From Methylobacterium durans (GTDB lineage: Bacteria; Pseudomonadota; Alphaproteobacteria; Rhizobiales; Beijerinckiaceae), in NCBI RefSeq assembly GCF_003173715.1, contig NZ_CP029550.1, forward strand, positions 372,001 to 436,000: a stretch of 64,000 bases of DNA, written 5' to 3'. Below, piece after piece: positions 49,035 through 57,716 of this stretch (position 1 is the first letter of the stretch; the number at the start of each line of letters is the position of its first letter). The position numbers and the translations under genes are program-made. The notes beneath the pieces were generated by a model. The model was not told the DNA's origin and ran no database searches. It saw nothing but the letters and a program-made list of their open reading frames with translations.

Positions 49035-49346
49035 TCATGGGCGGTCGATATGGCCGAGATCGCGGGCGGGGTCGAGGCGGTCCCGCACGCGCTGCTTCAG
49101 GGTCTTGATGTCCGGAAACCCTCCGTCCTGCGCCCGCTCCCAGACCGTGTCCGGCCCGACCGCGATCGCGAACACGCCGCCCGTTCCGGGGATCAGGGCC
49201 ACCTCGCCGAGGTCGTCGCGGAAGGTCGAGAGAAGCTCCTGCGCCATCCAGGCGGACCGGAGCAGCCAGTTGCACTGCGTGCAGTAGGTGATCGCGATCC
49301 GCGGCTTTGCGGGCACGGCTTCGAGCGTTCCGTCCATGGGCCGCAT
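49035..49346 (-). CDS. SelT/SelW/SelH-type thioredoxin-fold protein (Rdx family)
   Basis: 103 residues. The N-terminal CTQCNWLLRSAWMAQELLSTF block contains the CxxC redox pair at the position where animal homologues have Cys-x-x-Sec, and VALIPGTGGVF and GGFPDIKTLKQRVRD complete the SelW-like pattern. The Cys replacement is normal for bacterial members. Proposed role: a small redox or thiol-binding protein; its partner is not known. Start ATG 49346; an ATG 9 codons upstream and one 3 codons downstream are also possible. Confidence 0.85.
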   Translation of the reverse strand: MRPMDGTLEAVPAKPRIAITYCTQCNWLLRSAWMAQELLSTFRDDLGEVALIPGTGGVFAIAVGPDTVWERAQDGGFPDIKTLKQRVRDRLDPARDLGHIDRP

Positions 49347-49418
49347 GGCGCACCGCCGCCGCGGCGTTGTCAACCGCCGGACCCAACCCGCGCGTGTGGT
49401 CCGCGCCGGCCGGTATGG

Positions 49419-50177
49419 TCAGAGCAGCAGCGCCGGCGGCCCGGCCGGACCCTGCCGCAGCGCGCGGACCGACTGCTCGTGGCGCGCGGTGTAGCGGATG
49501 TCGGCGTCGAAGCCGCCGCGCCGCAGGACCTCGGCGAGAAACGCGTCGCTCATCGTGTCCCAGCGCCGGCCGCGATGCTCGCCGAAGGTGACACGCGGCA
49601 GCAGGGCGGGCTCCCGCGTCCAGGCGAGAAGCGCCTCGACCGGCGCCTCGCGCAGCATCTCGCGCAGGAGGTGCGCGGTGACGTAGGCATCCGGGCCGGC
49701 GCGGTGCGCGGGGAGCCCCGCTCTCCGGTCGAGCCCCTCCGGATTGCGAGCGTAGCGCAGCGCCTGGTTCGCGTGCGACGGTTCGTCCGGCCAGAGGCGC
49801 AGCGCGCATTTGTAGGTGCAGATCCAGGGGCGCCGCCCGGTCAGCGCGTCCCGGCACCAGCGCCGCTCGAAGGCGGCCCGGTGGGCGGCGAGCGCCATCA
49901 GCGGACGCCCCGGCGGGTCGAGCACGCCGGGGGCCACCGAGAGCCAGTTCGGCGCGCCGGCGACGTCCGCGTCGAGGATGTGGTGGACGGCCTGGGTCCG
50001 GGCGGGGATCGGCCGCTCCGGATCGACGTAGCGGGCGCCGCGCTCCGCGCCGATCCGCCACGCGCTGCCGATCCGCTCGACGTCCTGCCAGCCGATCTCG
50101 ACGACGCCGTCGCTGCCGGCGCGCGCGCCGGTGGTCTCCAGATCGACGACGCGGATGATAGGAGTGTCGGGCAGCAT
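49419..50177 (-). CDS. DnaQ-like 3'-5' exonuclease (exodeoxyribonuclease X-like)
   Basis: 252 residues. An N-terminal RNase T/DnaQ domain shows motif I VVDLETTG (D and E metal ligands), motif II LAAHRAAFERRWC and motif III HRAGPDAYVTAHLL with a catalytic-region His and Asp. The C-terminal part (VTFGEHRGRRWDTMSDAFLA, EVLRRGGF) is the added domain of exodeoxyribonuclease X-like proteins. It degrades or repairs DNA ends; the exact job is unknown. The start at 50177 (ATG) gives a family-like N-terminus. The gene is divergent from lemA. Confidence 0.82.
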   Translation of the reverse strand: MLPDTPIIRVVDLETTGARAGSDGVVEIGWQDVERIGSAWRIGAERGARYVDPERPIPARTQAVHHILDADVAGAPNWLSVAPGVLDPPGRPLMALAAHRAAFERRWCRDALTGRRPWICTYKCALRLWPDEPSHANQALRYARNPEGLDRRAGLPAHRAGPDAYVTAHLLREMLREAPVEALLAWTREPALLPRVTFGEHRGRRWDTMSDAFLAEVLRRGGFDADIRYTARHEQSVRALRQGPAGPPALLL

Positions 50178-50304
50178 CCCGGTCGATATGGCGCCGTCGC
50201 GGCGTCTGCACACGCCGGACTCTTCCCTCCCGCCGGGCGCTGCCTATCTGTCGCAGGGCAAGGCCAAGCTCGGCCGACGCCACCGTCGCGCGAGGAGGAT
50301 CACG

Positions 50305-50937
50305 ATGTCGTCAGGCCCGAGCGAGGCGATCCCCCGCAGCCCCGTCCTGGCGCGCATCCTCGGCGCGCTCGCGGCGATCCTGTTCGCGACCTGCCTGTCC
50401 GGCTGCGGCGCGATCAACCAAGTGCCGACCCTGCAGGAGCAGGCGAAATCGGCCTGGAGCGAAGTCCAGAACCAGTATCAGCGGCGCGCCGACCTGATCC
50501 CGAACCTTGTCGAGACGGTGAAGGGCTACGCCCAGCAGGAGAAGGACGTTCTGACGGGCGTGGTCGAGGCGCGCGCCAAGGCGACGAGCGTCAAGGTCGA
50601 CGCCTCGACCGTGAGCGACCCGCAGAAATTCAAGGAATTCCAGGACGCGCAGAACCAGCTCTCGGGCGCGCTGGGCCGCCTCCTCGTGACGGTCGAGCGC
50701 TACCCGGATCTCAAGTCGAACCAGAACTTCCTCGCCCTGCAATCGCAGCTCGAAGGCACCGAGAACCGGATCGCGGTGGCGCGCCGCGACTACATCCAGG
50801 CCGTGCAGGCCTACAACACCGAAGTCCGCACGATCCCCGGTCGCTGGATCGCGGCCTGGCTCTATCCGGACGCGAAGCCGATGGAGACCTTCACGGCGAC
50901 GCCGAATTCCGAGCGCCCGCCGAACGTCAAGTTCTAG
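50305..50937 (+). CDS. lemA: LemA family protein
   Basis: 210 residues with a short membrane or lipoprotein-type N-terminus (LATCLSGC, possible lipobox Cys at about 33) and the LemA helical core: VPTLQEQAKSAWSEVQNQYQRRADLIPNLVETVKGYA, LGRLLVTVERYPDLKSNQNFLALQSQLEGTENRIA, and YIQAVQAYNTEVRTIPG. LemA proteins are anchored helical bundles of uncertain function, often encoded with TPM-domain proteins, as here. GAGGAGGATCACG gives a strong ribosome site. First gene of the lemA-TPM-TPM operon. Confidence 0.95.
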   Translation: MSSGPSEAIPRSPVLARILGALAAILFATCLSGCGAINQVPTLQEQAKSAWSEVQNQYQRRADLIPNLVETVKGYAQQEKDVLTGVVEARAKATSVKVDASTVSDPQKFKEFQDAQNQLSGALGRLLVTVERYPDLKSNQNFLALQSQLEGTENRIAVARRDYIQAVQAYNTEVRTIPGRWIAAWLYPDAKPMETFTATPNSERPPNVKF

Positions 50938-50947
50938 GGAGAGCGCG

Positions 50948-51729
50948 ATGTCGCGGGCGGCGCGCGGGCTCGCCCTCACGGTCCTGGCGCTGGCCTGCCT
51001 GCCGTGGTTCCTCTGGGCCGCGCTCGCCGCCGAGCTCAGCTTTCCGCCGCTGACGGGGCGGGTGGTTGACGCGGCCGGCATCCTCAAACCCGAGGAGCGC
51101 GCGCGACTCGAGGCGAAGCTGAACGCCTACGAGGACAAGACCTCCGATCAGGTGGTGGTCGCGACCGTTCCGAGCCTGCAGGGCACCACGATCGAGGACT
51201 TTGCCAACCGCCTGTTCCGGGCCTGGGAGCTCGGACAGAAGAAGGCGAACAACGGCACCCTGCTCGTCGTCGCGCCGACCGAGCGCAAGGTCCGGATCGA
51301 GGTCGGATACGGCCTCGAAGGCGCGCTGACCGACGCGCTCTCCAAGGTGATCATCACCACCGCGATCACGCCGCGCTTCAAGGCCGGCGACTACGCGGGC
51401 GGGATCGAGGCCGGCATCGACGCGGTGCTGTCGATCCTGTCCGGGGACGCGGACGAGTGGCACCGCCGGGCCGAGGTGCGCTCCGACGAGACCGATCCGA
51501 CCGAAATCGTGGTCTTCGTGCTCATTCTGCTCGTCATCCTTCTCCTGGTCTGGCGCATGGGGCGCGGGCAGCGGGGGCGGCGGGGCGGCTTCGTCATTCT
51601 GCCGGGTCCGAGCCCCGGCGGGTTCGGGGGCGGCTGGAGCGGCGGCGTCTCCGGAGGTTACGGCGACGGCGGCGGTTTCTCGGGCGGCGGCGGTTCCTCG
51701 GGGGCGGAGGGGCATCCGGTGACTGGTAG
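50948..51729 (+). CDS. TPM-domain (YgcG-like) membrane protein, one-base frameshift near the end
   Basis: A signal or first helix (LALTVLALACLPWFLWAAL), then the TPM domain (FPPLTGRVVDAAGILKPEER, NNGTLLVVAPTERKVRIEVGYGLEGALTD), a membrane helix (IVVFVLILLVILLLVW) and a Gly/Ser-rich tail. The tail loses one G in a run near 51700; restoring it ends with GGGGASGDW and a TAG at 51727-51729, the usual C-terminus of this family. Without it the frame runs on into the following gene and looks like a 467-residue fusion. Located in the inner membrane or periplasm; function unknown. Confidence 0.82.
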
Positions 51730-52351
51730 GGTGACACAGAGCCTCCCGCCCGCGGCGCGGGCCCGGATCGCGGAGGCGATCGGTGCGGCGGAGCGCGCCA
51801 CGGCGGGCGAGATCGTCGTGATGGTCAGCGCCCGGACAGGCTACTACCGCTCCGCGATCCTGCTGGCGGCCCTCGTCGCCGCGCTGGTGCTGCCCTGGCC
51901 GCTGATCCTGCTCACGGGCTGGAGCGCGGCCAGCATCGCCCTCGCCCAGGCGCTCGTCGTCCTCGTCGTCCTCGTCGCGACGCTGAACAAAACCGTTCGC
52001 CTGCGCCTCGTCCCGCGCCGGGTGACCCGAGCGCGGGCCCGCGAGGCGGCGCAGCGTGCCTTCTGGGAGCGGGGCCTCAGCCGGACGCGCGGACGCACCG
52101 GCGTGCTGATCCACCTCGCGCTCGCCGAGCACCACGCCGAGATCGTCGCCGACGAGGGTATCCTCAACGCGGTCGGCCCGGACGCCTGGAACGCGGCCAT
52201 CACCGCCCTGCTCGCCGCCCTGCGGCGCGGCGAGCCCGAGGCCGGGCTGATCGCCGCCGTGCAGGCGGTCGGCGCGATCCTCGCCGCGACCTGTCCACCC
52301 GGCTCGGACGATGTCGACGAGTTGCCGAACCGCGTCATCGTGAGCGAGTGA
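51719..52351 (+). CDS. second TPM-like membrane protein
   Basis: 210 residues from a GTG at 51719 that overlaps the end of the previous gene. It starts VTGRVTQSLPPAARARIAEAIGAAERATAGEIVVMVSAR, the start of the TPM-like domain in this subfamily, with two membrane helices (AILLAALVAALVLPWPLILL and ASIALAQALVVLVVLVATL), then RTGVLIHLALAEHHAEIVADEGI. It belongs with the LemA-TPM system, possibly acting together. A Rho-independent-type palindrome follows within 15 bases. Confidence 0.82.
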   Translation: MTGRVTQSLPPAARARIAEAIGAAERATAGEIVVMVSARTGYYRSAILLAALVAALVLPWPLILLTGWSAASIALAQALVVLVVLVATLNKTVRLRLVPRRVTRARAREAAQRAFWERGLSRTRGRTGVLIHLALAEHHAEIVADEGILNAVGPDAWNAAITALLAALRRGEPEAGLIAAVQAVGAILAATCPPGSDDVDELPNRVIVSE

Positions 52352-52362
52352 CGCGACGCGTC

Positions 52363-52384
52363 CCCTCTCCCGTTCGGGAGAGGG
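52363..52384. repeat. REP-like palindrome CCCTCTCCCG-tt-CGGGAGAGGG
   Basis: Perfect 10-bp inverted repeat. The same core recurs at 52454-52471 and 36039-36052. It is 12 bases after the stop at 52351 and could serve as a terminator for the operon, but no U-tract follows. Confidence 0.6.
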
Positions 52385-52453
52385 CTGGGGTGAAGGATGC
52401 GAGGCTTCCGGATGGGGCGAACCCCTCACCCGGTCCACTTCCACCGACTCGAT

Positions 52454-52471
52454 CTCTCCCGGACGGGAGAG
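52454..52471. repeat. REP-like palindrome CTCTCCCG-ga-CGGGAGAG
   Basis: Perfect 8-bp inverted repeat, the second copy in the gap between the convergent TPM gene and moaA. It is likely the same dispersed element. Confidence 0.6.
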
Positions 52472-52481
52472 TTGGAAGCGC

Positions 52482-53510
52482 TCAGCCGCCCGTCACGCTC
52501 ATGTGGCGCGGCACGGCGGGTTTCGCCCGCTCGATCACGAAATCATGCCCCTTGGGCTTGCGGGTGATCGCTTCGAGGATGGTCTGCGTGACGAGTTCGT
52601 CATCCGGCGAGGCGCGCAGCGCCGCCCGCAGGTCCGCCGCATCCTCCTGTCCGAGGCACATGTAGAGCTTGCCCGTGCAGGTCAGGCGCACGCGGTTGCA
52701 GCTCTCGCAGAAATTGTGGGTCAGGGGCGTGATGAAGCCGAGCCGCCCGCCCGTCTCGGCGACGCGCACGTAGCGCGCGGGGCCGCCGGTCCGGTCCGGC
52801 AGCGGCGTCAGGGTGTAGCGGCTCTCCAGACGGGCGCGCGCCACCGACAGGGGCAGGAACTGGTCGGTCCGGTCACCCTCGATCTCGCCGAGCGGCATGA
52901 CCTCGATCAGCGTCATGTCCATGCCGTCGCCGTGCGCCCAGGCGATCATGTCGGCGATCTCGTCCTCGTTGACGCCCTTCAGCGCCACCGCGTTGATCTT
53001 GACCTTGATGCCGGCGCGGCGCGCCGCCGCGATGCCGTCGAGCACCACGCCGAGGTCGCCGCGCCGCGTCACCGCCCGGAATTTGTCCGGATCGAGCGTG
53101 TCGAGGGAGACGTTGACCCGGCGCACGCCGAGATCCGCCAGCTCACCGGCGAAGCGGCCGAGCTGCGTCCCGTTCGTCGTGAGCGTCAGCTCGTCGAGGG
53201 CGCCGGTGCCGAGATGGCGCGAGAGGCGCCGGAACAGGTGCATGATGTCCCGCCGCACCAGCGGCTCGCCGCCCGTGATGCGGAGCTTGCGCACGCCGCG
53301 GTCGATGAAGACGCCGCAGACCCGGTCGAGCTCCTCCAGCGACAGCAGGTCCCGCTTTGGCAGGAACTGCATCTCCTCCGCCATGCAATAGACGCAGCGC
53401 AGGTCGCAGCGATCCGTGACAGAGATGCGAAGGTAGGTGATGGCCCGCTGGAACGGGTCGATCAGCGGTGCGACGGCGGGCGACGGCACGTCGGTACGGG
53501 GACCCCACAT
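52482..53510 (-). CDS. moaA: GTP 3',8-cyclase MoaA
   Basis: 342 residues. Radical SAM enzyme of the first step of molybdenum cofactor synthesis. The N-terminal cluster motif is [11 protein letters not shown] (C-x3-C-x2-C), [11 protein letters not shown] follows, and the second [4Fe-4S] site is [23 protein letters not shown] near the C-terminus. Start ATG 53510 gives the normal length. Divergent from a DUF971 gene. Its product would serve the molybdenum enzyme PaoABC at 61 kb; no other Moco genes are in the window. The tail contains [26 protein letters not shown] end, typical of MoaA. Confidence 0.96.
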   Translation of the reverse strand: MWGPRTDVPSPAVAPLIDPFQRAITYLRISVTDRCDLRCVYCMAEEMQFLPKRDLLSLEELDRVCGVFIDRGVRKLRITGGEPLVRRDIMHLFRRLSRHLGTGALDELTLTTNGTQLGRFAGELADLGVRRVNVSLDTLDPDKFRAVTRRGDLGVVLDGIAAARRAGIKVKINAVALKGVNEDEIADMIAWAHGDGMDMTLIEVMPLGEIEGDRTDQFLPLSVARARLESRYTLTPLPDRTGGPARYVRVAETGGRLGFITPLTHNFCESCNRVRLTCTGKLYMCLGQEDAADLRAALRASPDDELVTQTILEAITRKPKGHDFVIERAKPAVPRHMSVTGG

Positions 53511-53663
53511 ACGGGACTCAAGGCTCTGCTGGGACTGGTTTTCGGCGTCGTGCTGTGGCGAACCTAGCATGCCGCGGCATATGAGGTCTCGTGCGTTTGC
53601 GGGCAAGCGCACGGGTGTCGGATGCAGAGGTCCGGCGATGCGCGCCGGCGAGGGAGCTTCGCG

Positions 53664-54083
53664 ATGAGCACGGAATGCTGGCCGACCGAGATCCGCCTGT
53701 CGGGCGACCGGCGCGGTTTGAACATCGCCTTCGACGACGGCGCGCAATTCACGCTGCCGGCCGAGTATCTGCGCGTGAGCAGCCCGTCGGCCGAGGTGCA
53801 GGGGCATTCGCCCGCCGAGCGCAAGGTGATCGGCGGCAAGCGCAACGTGATGATCCTGGCGGTAGAGCCGATCGGCAATTACGCGGTCAAGCTGCGCTTC
53901 GACGACATGCACGACACCGGCATCTACGGCTGGGACTACCTCTACACCCTCGGCCGGGAGCGGGATGCGCGCTGGGCGACCTATCTGTCCGAACTGGGCG
54001 CCAGGGGCCTCGACCGGGAGGTTGTCCGCTCGGCGGCGGCGCCGACCGGCGGCAGTTGCGGCAGCGGCTGCGGCTGCCATTGA
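53664..54083 (+). CDS. DUF971 family protein with Cys-rich tail
   Basis: 139 residues. DUF971 (gamma-butyrobetaine hydroxylase N-terminal-like) marks: [65 protein letters not shown]. The C-terminus [11 protein letters not shown] adds three Cys and a His beyond the common family end; this could bind metal or an Fe-S cluster. Family members are often encoded beside Fe-S or Moco genes, as here (moaA). AGGGAG precedes ATG 53664. Role is unknown. Confidence 0.85.
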   Translation: MSTECWPTEIRLSGDRRGLNIAFDDGAQFTLPAEYLRVSSPSAEVQGHSPAERKVIGGKRNVMILAVEPIGNYAVKLRFDDMHDTGIYGWDYLYTLGRERDARWATYLSELGARGLDREVVRSAAAPTGGSCGSGCGCH

Positions 54084-54136
54084 GGCGGGCCGGGCGAGGC
54101 GGACGGTGATGGCGCCCCGGCCTCACAAACGATGAA

Positions 54137-54158
54137 GGGCCGGCGTCGCAGCCGGCCC
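54137..54158 (-). terminator. hairpin terminator after the L,D-transpeptidase gene
   Basis: 8-bp stem GGGCCGGC (54137-54144) with GCCGGCCC (54151-54158), loop of 6. Followed on the minus strand by TTCATCGTTTG, a weak U-tract. Confidence 0.6.
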
Positions 54159-54192
54159 TCGATCGCCCTGTCTCCGTTCCAGCGGGCGGCGC

Positions 54193-54849
54193 TCAGCGCT
54201 GCACGATCACCTTCGTGCCGACCTTGGCGCGGGTGTATAGGTCCGTGACGTCGTCGTTCGTCATGCGGATGCAGCCCGAGGAGACCGCTGTGCCGATCGA
54301 TTCCGGCTCGTTCGAGCCGTGGATGCGGTAAATCGTGCCGCCGAGATACATGGCGCGGGCGCCGAGCGGGTTCTCGATCCCGCCCTTCATGTAGCGCGGC
54401 AGGTCGGGGCGGCGCTTGAGCATCTGGGACGGCGGACGCCAATCCGGCCACTCGCGCTTCATCGTGATCGTCTGCACGCCACCCCAAGTGAAGCCGGGCC
54501 GGCCGACGCCGACGCCGTAGCGGAGAGCCTGACCGCCGCCGAGAACGTAGTAGAGGCGCCGCTCGGCCGTCGAGACGACGATGGTGCCGGCGCCGTAGGG
54601 ACCCGAGTAGGCGACCTGCTCGCGCGGGATCGCCGACATCTGCGGCACGGCGGAGGCGGCCAGCGGGTCGGCGCTGTTGAGGGAGGCGTTGGCGGTCGGG
54701 ACCGCGACCGCCTGCGGGCGCACGCGCACCGTCAGCGCATCGTTGAGCGGCTGGCGGGTGAGCGGATCGATCTCGTAGGCGAGCGCGGGCGACGCCCACG
54801 CGGCAGCCGCGCAGGCAAACCCGATGAGGGCGGGGGCGAAACGGCGCAT
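54193..54849 (-). CDS. L,D-transpeptidase (YkuD domain)
   Basis: 218 residues with a signal peptide (ALIGFACAAAAWASPALA) and a YkuD domain: VVSTAERRLYYVLGGGQALRYGVGVGRPGF at about 95-125, and the active site HGSNEPESIGTAVSSGCIRMTNDD, where the Cys of SSGCIRM is the nucleophile and the upstream His is the partner. It makes 3-3 peptidoglycan cross-links or attaches proteins to the wall in the periplasm; in polar-growing Hyphomicrobiales such enzymes support pole growth. GAGAGG before ATG 54849 decides the start; 27 in-frame codons upstream are unlikely. Confidence 0.94.
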   Translation of the reverse strand: MRRFAPALIGFACAAAAWASPALAYEIDPLTRQPLNDALTVRVRPQAVAVPTANASLNSADPLAASAVPQMSAIPREQVAYSGPYGAGTIVVSTAERRLYYVLGGGQALRYGVGVGRPGFTWGGVQTITMKREWPDWRPPSQMLKRRPDLPRYMKGGIENPLGARAMYLGGTIYRIHGSNEPESIGTAVSSGCIRMTNDDVTDLYTRAKVGTKVIVQR

Positions 54850-55345
54850 CAAAGCCTCTCGTCGGCAGGCGAATCGTTTTCGGAACGCGTTGGGAGAAGT
54901 GGGGCACGATGGCGTGCCATCCGTCGCCAAGGGGTAAACGCTGCCGGTGCAAAGCCAAGCTGAAAACGGGCGCCGCGCATCGCTTCCCCGGCGCCGTGAC
55001 TCGGTGGCAACACTGTGGCAGCTTTGCCGTAAGTGGGCGGCGCGCCGGGATTAAGCGGCTGAGCGCAGACGACTTTGCGCGATCGCGGGCGTGCCGCGCT
55101 TCGTGGCCCGAATGTGGTTCGATCGTGACCGAGCGCCCGCGAAGCCCCGCCGCTTGCGCGGATCGCCCGGTGCCGGCAGGAGACAAACCGCCTCGACTTG
55201 AAATCGGCCACGGCGCGCAGGGGGTCGCGCGCCCGCATTTCCTGGTCCAGTCTTCCGCCCGCCCGTCTCCGAGACCGCGGGCTACCTCTTGGAAGCGCGT
55301 CCCTCGATCGCCGAGGGCGCGCTTTTTCCTTGAGAGCGCCCGGCG
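54850..55345. other. intergenic stretch, possible untranslated RNA
   Basis: About 500 bases with no convincing protein gene on either strand. The plus strand ends in a strong terminator (55294-55328) with no gene before it, and folds readily, including a GAAAT...ATTTC hairpin enclosing GGCGCGC...GCGCGCC at about 55200-55242. A small RNA on the plus strand is possible. It does not match the RNase P, tmRNA or SRP cores that I know. Confidence 0.35.
55294..55328 (+). terminator. orphan rho-independent terminator facing right
   Basis: 12-bp stem with one bulge (55294-55306 with 55312-55323), loop ATCGC, followed by TTTTCC. No plus-strand gene precedes it within 450 bases. On the minus strand it could also end the nadC transcript, though that side has a poor U-tract. 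Confidence 0.8.
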
Positions 55346-56203
55346 TCAGGCCGCGTCGAGGCCGAGATCGATGATCGGCGCGCTGTGGGTGATCCAGCCG
55401 CAGGAGATCAGGTCGACGCCCGCGGCCGCGATCGGGCCGACCGTGTCGCGGTTGATCCGGCCCGACGCCTCGCTCAGGGCCCGACCGTCGATGAGGGCCA
55501 CCGCCCGGCGCAGCTGGTCCGGGTTCATGTTGTCGAGGAGCACCGCGTCGGCGCCCACCGAGAGGGCCTCCTCCAGCTGAGCGAGGGTGTCGACCTCCAC
55601 CTCGATCTTCACGAGATGACCGGCATTGGCGCGGGCCCGCTCGATCGCGGGCACGATGCCGCCCGCCACCGCCACGTGGTTGTCCTTGATGAGCACGGCG
55701 TCGTCGAGGCCGAAGCGGTGGTTCGAGCCGCCGCCCGCCCGAACGGCGTGCTTCTCCAGCGCCCGCAGGCCCGGCGTCGTCTTGCGGGTGCAGACGATGC
55801 GGGCCTTGCCGTGCGGACGGGCGGCCTCGACCAGGGAGGCCGTCGCGGTCGCCACGCCCGAGAGGCGGCAGAGGAGGTTCAGCGCCACGCGCTCGGCAGT
55901 CAGGATCGCCCGGGCCGGGCCCGAGAGGCGGATTACCACGTCGCCGGGCCGCAGGCGCGCCCCGTCCCCCCGCTCGATGCGGACCGTGACGGCCGGGTCG
56001 ATCAGCGCGAAGGCGAGCGCGGCCGCGTCGGTGCCGGCGACGACACCCTCCTGCCGCGCGGCGATGACGGCATCGAGGCGGGCCTCCGCCGGCACGATCG
56101 CGTCCGTCGTGATGTCGCCGGCCCGGCCGAGATCCTCGACGAGCGCGGCGCGCACGATCGGCTCCACGAGGAGCCGCGGCAGGGGCAGGATGGCATCGTT
56201 CAT
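55346..56203 (-). CDS. nadC: nicotinate-nucleotide pyrophosphorylase NadC
   Basis: 285 residues, normal length. It makes nicotinate mononucleotide from quinolinate and PRPP. It shows EDLGRAGDITTDAIVPAEA, LNLLCRLSGVATATAS, VCTRKTTPGLRALEKHAVRAGGG (Arg and Lys binding PRPP and quinolinate), and IKDNHVAVAGGIVPAIERAR, VEVDTLAQLEEAL, DAVLLDNMNPDQL. The ATG overlaps the nadB stop (ATGA). Last gene of nadA-nadB-nadC. Appears intact, unlike its two partners. Confidence 0.97.
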   Translation of the reverse strand: MNDAILPLPRLLVEPIVRAALVEDLGRAGDITTDAIVPAEARLDAVIAARQEGVVAGTDAAALAFALIDPAVTVRIERGDGARLRPGDVVIRLSGPARAILTAERVALNLLCRLSGVATATASLVEAARPHGKARIVCTRKTTPGLRALEKHAVRAGGGSNHRFGLDDAVLIKDNHVAVAGGIVPAIERARANAGHLVKIEVEVDTLAQLEEALSVGADAVLLDNMNPDQLRRAVALIDGRALSEASGRINRDTVGPIAAAGVDLISCGWITHSAPIIDLGLDAA

Positions 56204-57716
56204 GACAGCAACTCCGCGAGGCGCGCGCCCTCGAAGGCTCGCTCGACCTCGGCGAGACGGGTCTCGCTGTGGCGGGCCGGGATCATGCCGGGATGGTCGC
56301 TGCGCCAGTGGGCGCCGCGGCTCTCCTGGCGGCGCAAGGCGCTCTCGGCGATGAGGAGGCCGGTCAGCGCCGCCTCGCAGCCCGTCTCGGCGAGGCCCCC
56401 GAGGCGCGCGATGGCCTCGCTGAGGCCCTCCGCGTCGCGCACGACGCCGACGCGGCGCTCCATGATCCGGCGGACGGCCGCCAGGCGACTGACCGCGGGC
56501 GCAGCCTCGCGCGCCGTGACGACCGGACCGGGCGGTGGCGCGTCGAGCCCGTCCGCGATCCAGCCGGCGAAGGCCAGCGCCTCGAGGAGGGAGTTGCTGG
56601 CGAGCCGGTTCGCGCCGTGAAGGCCCGTCGAGGCGACCTCGCCGCACGCGTAGAGACCGGGAACGGTGCTGCGGCCAGCGGCGTCCACGAGGACGCCGCC
56701 CATGTGGTAATGGGCCGCCGGCCGCACGGGGATCGGCTCCCGCGCCGGGTCGATCCCGGCCGCGGCGCAGAGGGAGGCGACGGTCGGGAAGCGGGTTCCC
56801 ATCCGGTCGCCGAGATCGCCCCGCGCGTCGAGGTACACGCGCTCCCGCGGGACAGGGCCTGGAAGATGCCGCGGGCGACGACGTCGCGGGGCGCGAGATC
56901 GCTGCCCTCGATGCCGGCCATGACCCGGTTCCCCTGCCCGTCGACGAGGCTCGCCCCCTCCCCGCGCAGGGCTTCCGTCGCGAGCGGCATCGGGTCGCCG
57001 CCCGCCGCGATCGCGGTCGGGTGGAACTGCACGAATTCGAGGTCGCGTAGGGTGGCGCCGGCCCGCGCCGCGAGGGCGAGGCCGCGGCCAACGGCGCCGC
57101 GCGGGTTCGTGGTCGACGCGTAGAGGCCCCCGACGCCGCCCGTCGCCAGCACCACGGCGCGGGCCGGGATGCGGAAGCGCGCGCCGTCCCGCTCGCAGAC
57201 GACGCCCGCCACCGCGCCGGCCTCGTCGCGCAGGAGATCGCGCGCGCTCGCCACGACCACCTCGATCGAGGGTGTGACGGAGGCCGCACGGACGAGCCCG
57301 TCGAGGACGGCGCGCCCGGTCGCGTCGCCGCCCGCCCGCACGATGCGGCGGCGGCTGTGCGCGGCTTCGAGGCCGAGAGCAAGCAACCCGTCCCCGCGCC
57401 GATCGAACGGCACCCCGATCTCGACGAGCCAGTCGATCAGGCCAGGGCCTGCCTCGGCGACCCGGCGGGCGACGTCGGGCTCGGTGAGGCCGGCGCCGGC
57501 CGCTTCCGTGTCAGCGGCGTGGAGATGGGGCGCGTCGTCGGCCCGATGGTCGCCGCGATGCCGCCCTGGCCCAGCCGGTGGCGGTGCCCGAGCCGAGGGG
57601 GGCGGCGGTGACGAGCGTCACCGGTCGCGGGGCAAGGCGCAGGGCGACCGCGAGGCCAGCCACGCCCGCCCGACCACGACGACGCGGTCGGCGGGATTGC
57701 GCGAGAGGGCGTTCAT
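56200..57716 (-). pseudogene. nadB: L-aspartate oxidase NadB, broken by four one-base deletions
   Basis: With four single bases restored the frames give 506 residues, the normal length. Three losses lie in the first 200 bases (in GGGGCGGGC, TGGGGC and GGGCC[N]GAC settings) and one at about 56848. Pieces: RVVVVG and GLAVALRLAPRP (FAD-binding N-terminus), GQGGIAATIGPDDAPHLHAA, DTEAAGAGLTEPDV, the main frame LATGGVGGLYASTTNPRGA and LEFVQFHPTAIAAGGDPMPLATEALRGEGA, then YLDARGDLGDRMGTRF and RPAAHYHMGGVLVDAAGRST with the catalytic Arg-His region. It oxidises aspartate to iminoaspartate for quinolinate synthesis. All losses are G/C in runs, and the overlaps with nadA and nadC are intact. Confidence 0.88.

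Noticed and set aside
46074..51053. 1,659-codon plus-strand frame spanning several genes
   Set aside because: Covers the histidine kinase, exonuclease and lemA genes in the wrong frame, with Arg/Pro/Gly-rich sequence; the real genes have catalytic motifs.
50948..52351. Single 467-residue TPM fusion protein
   Set aside because: Created by one missing G at about 51700: the other frame has the normal tail and a stop at 51729, and the second gene has its own GTG start.
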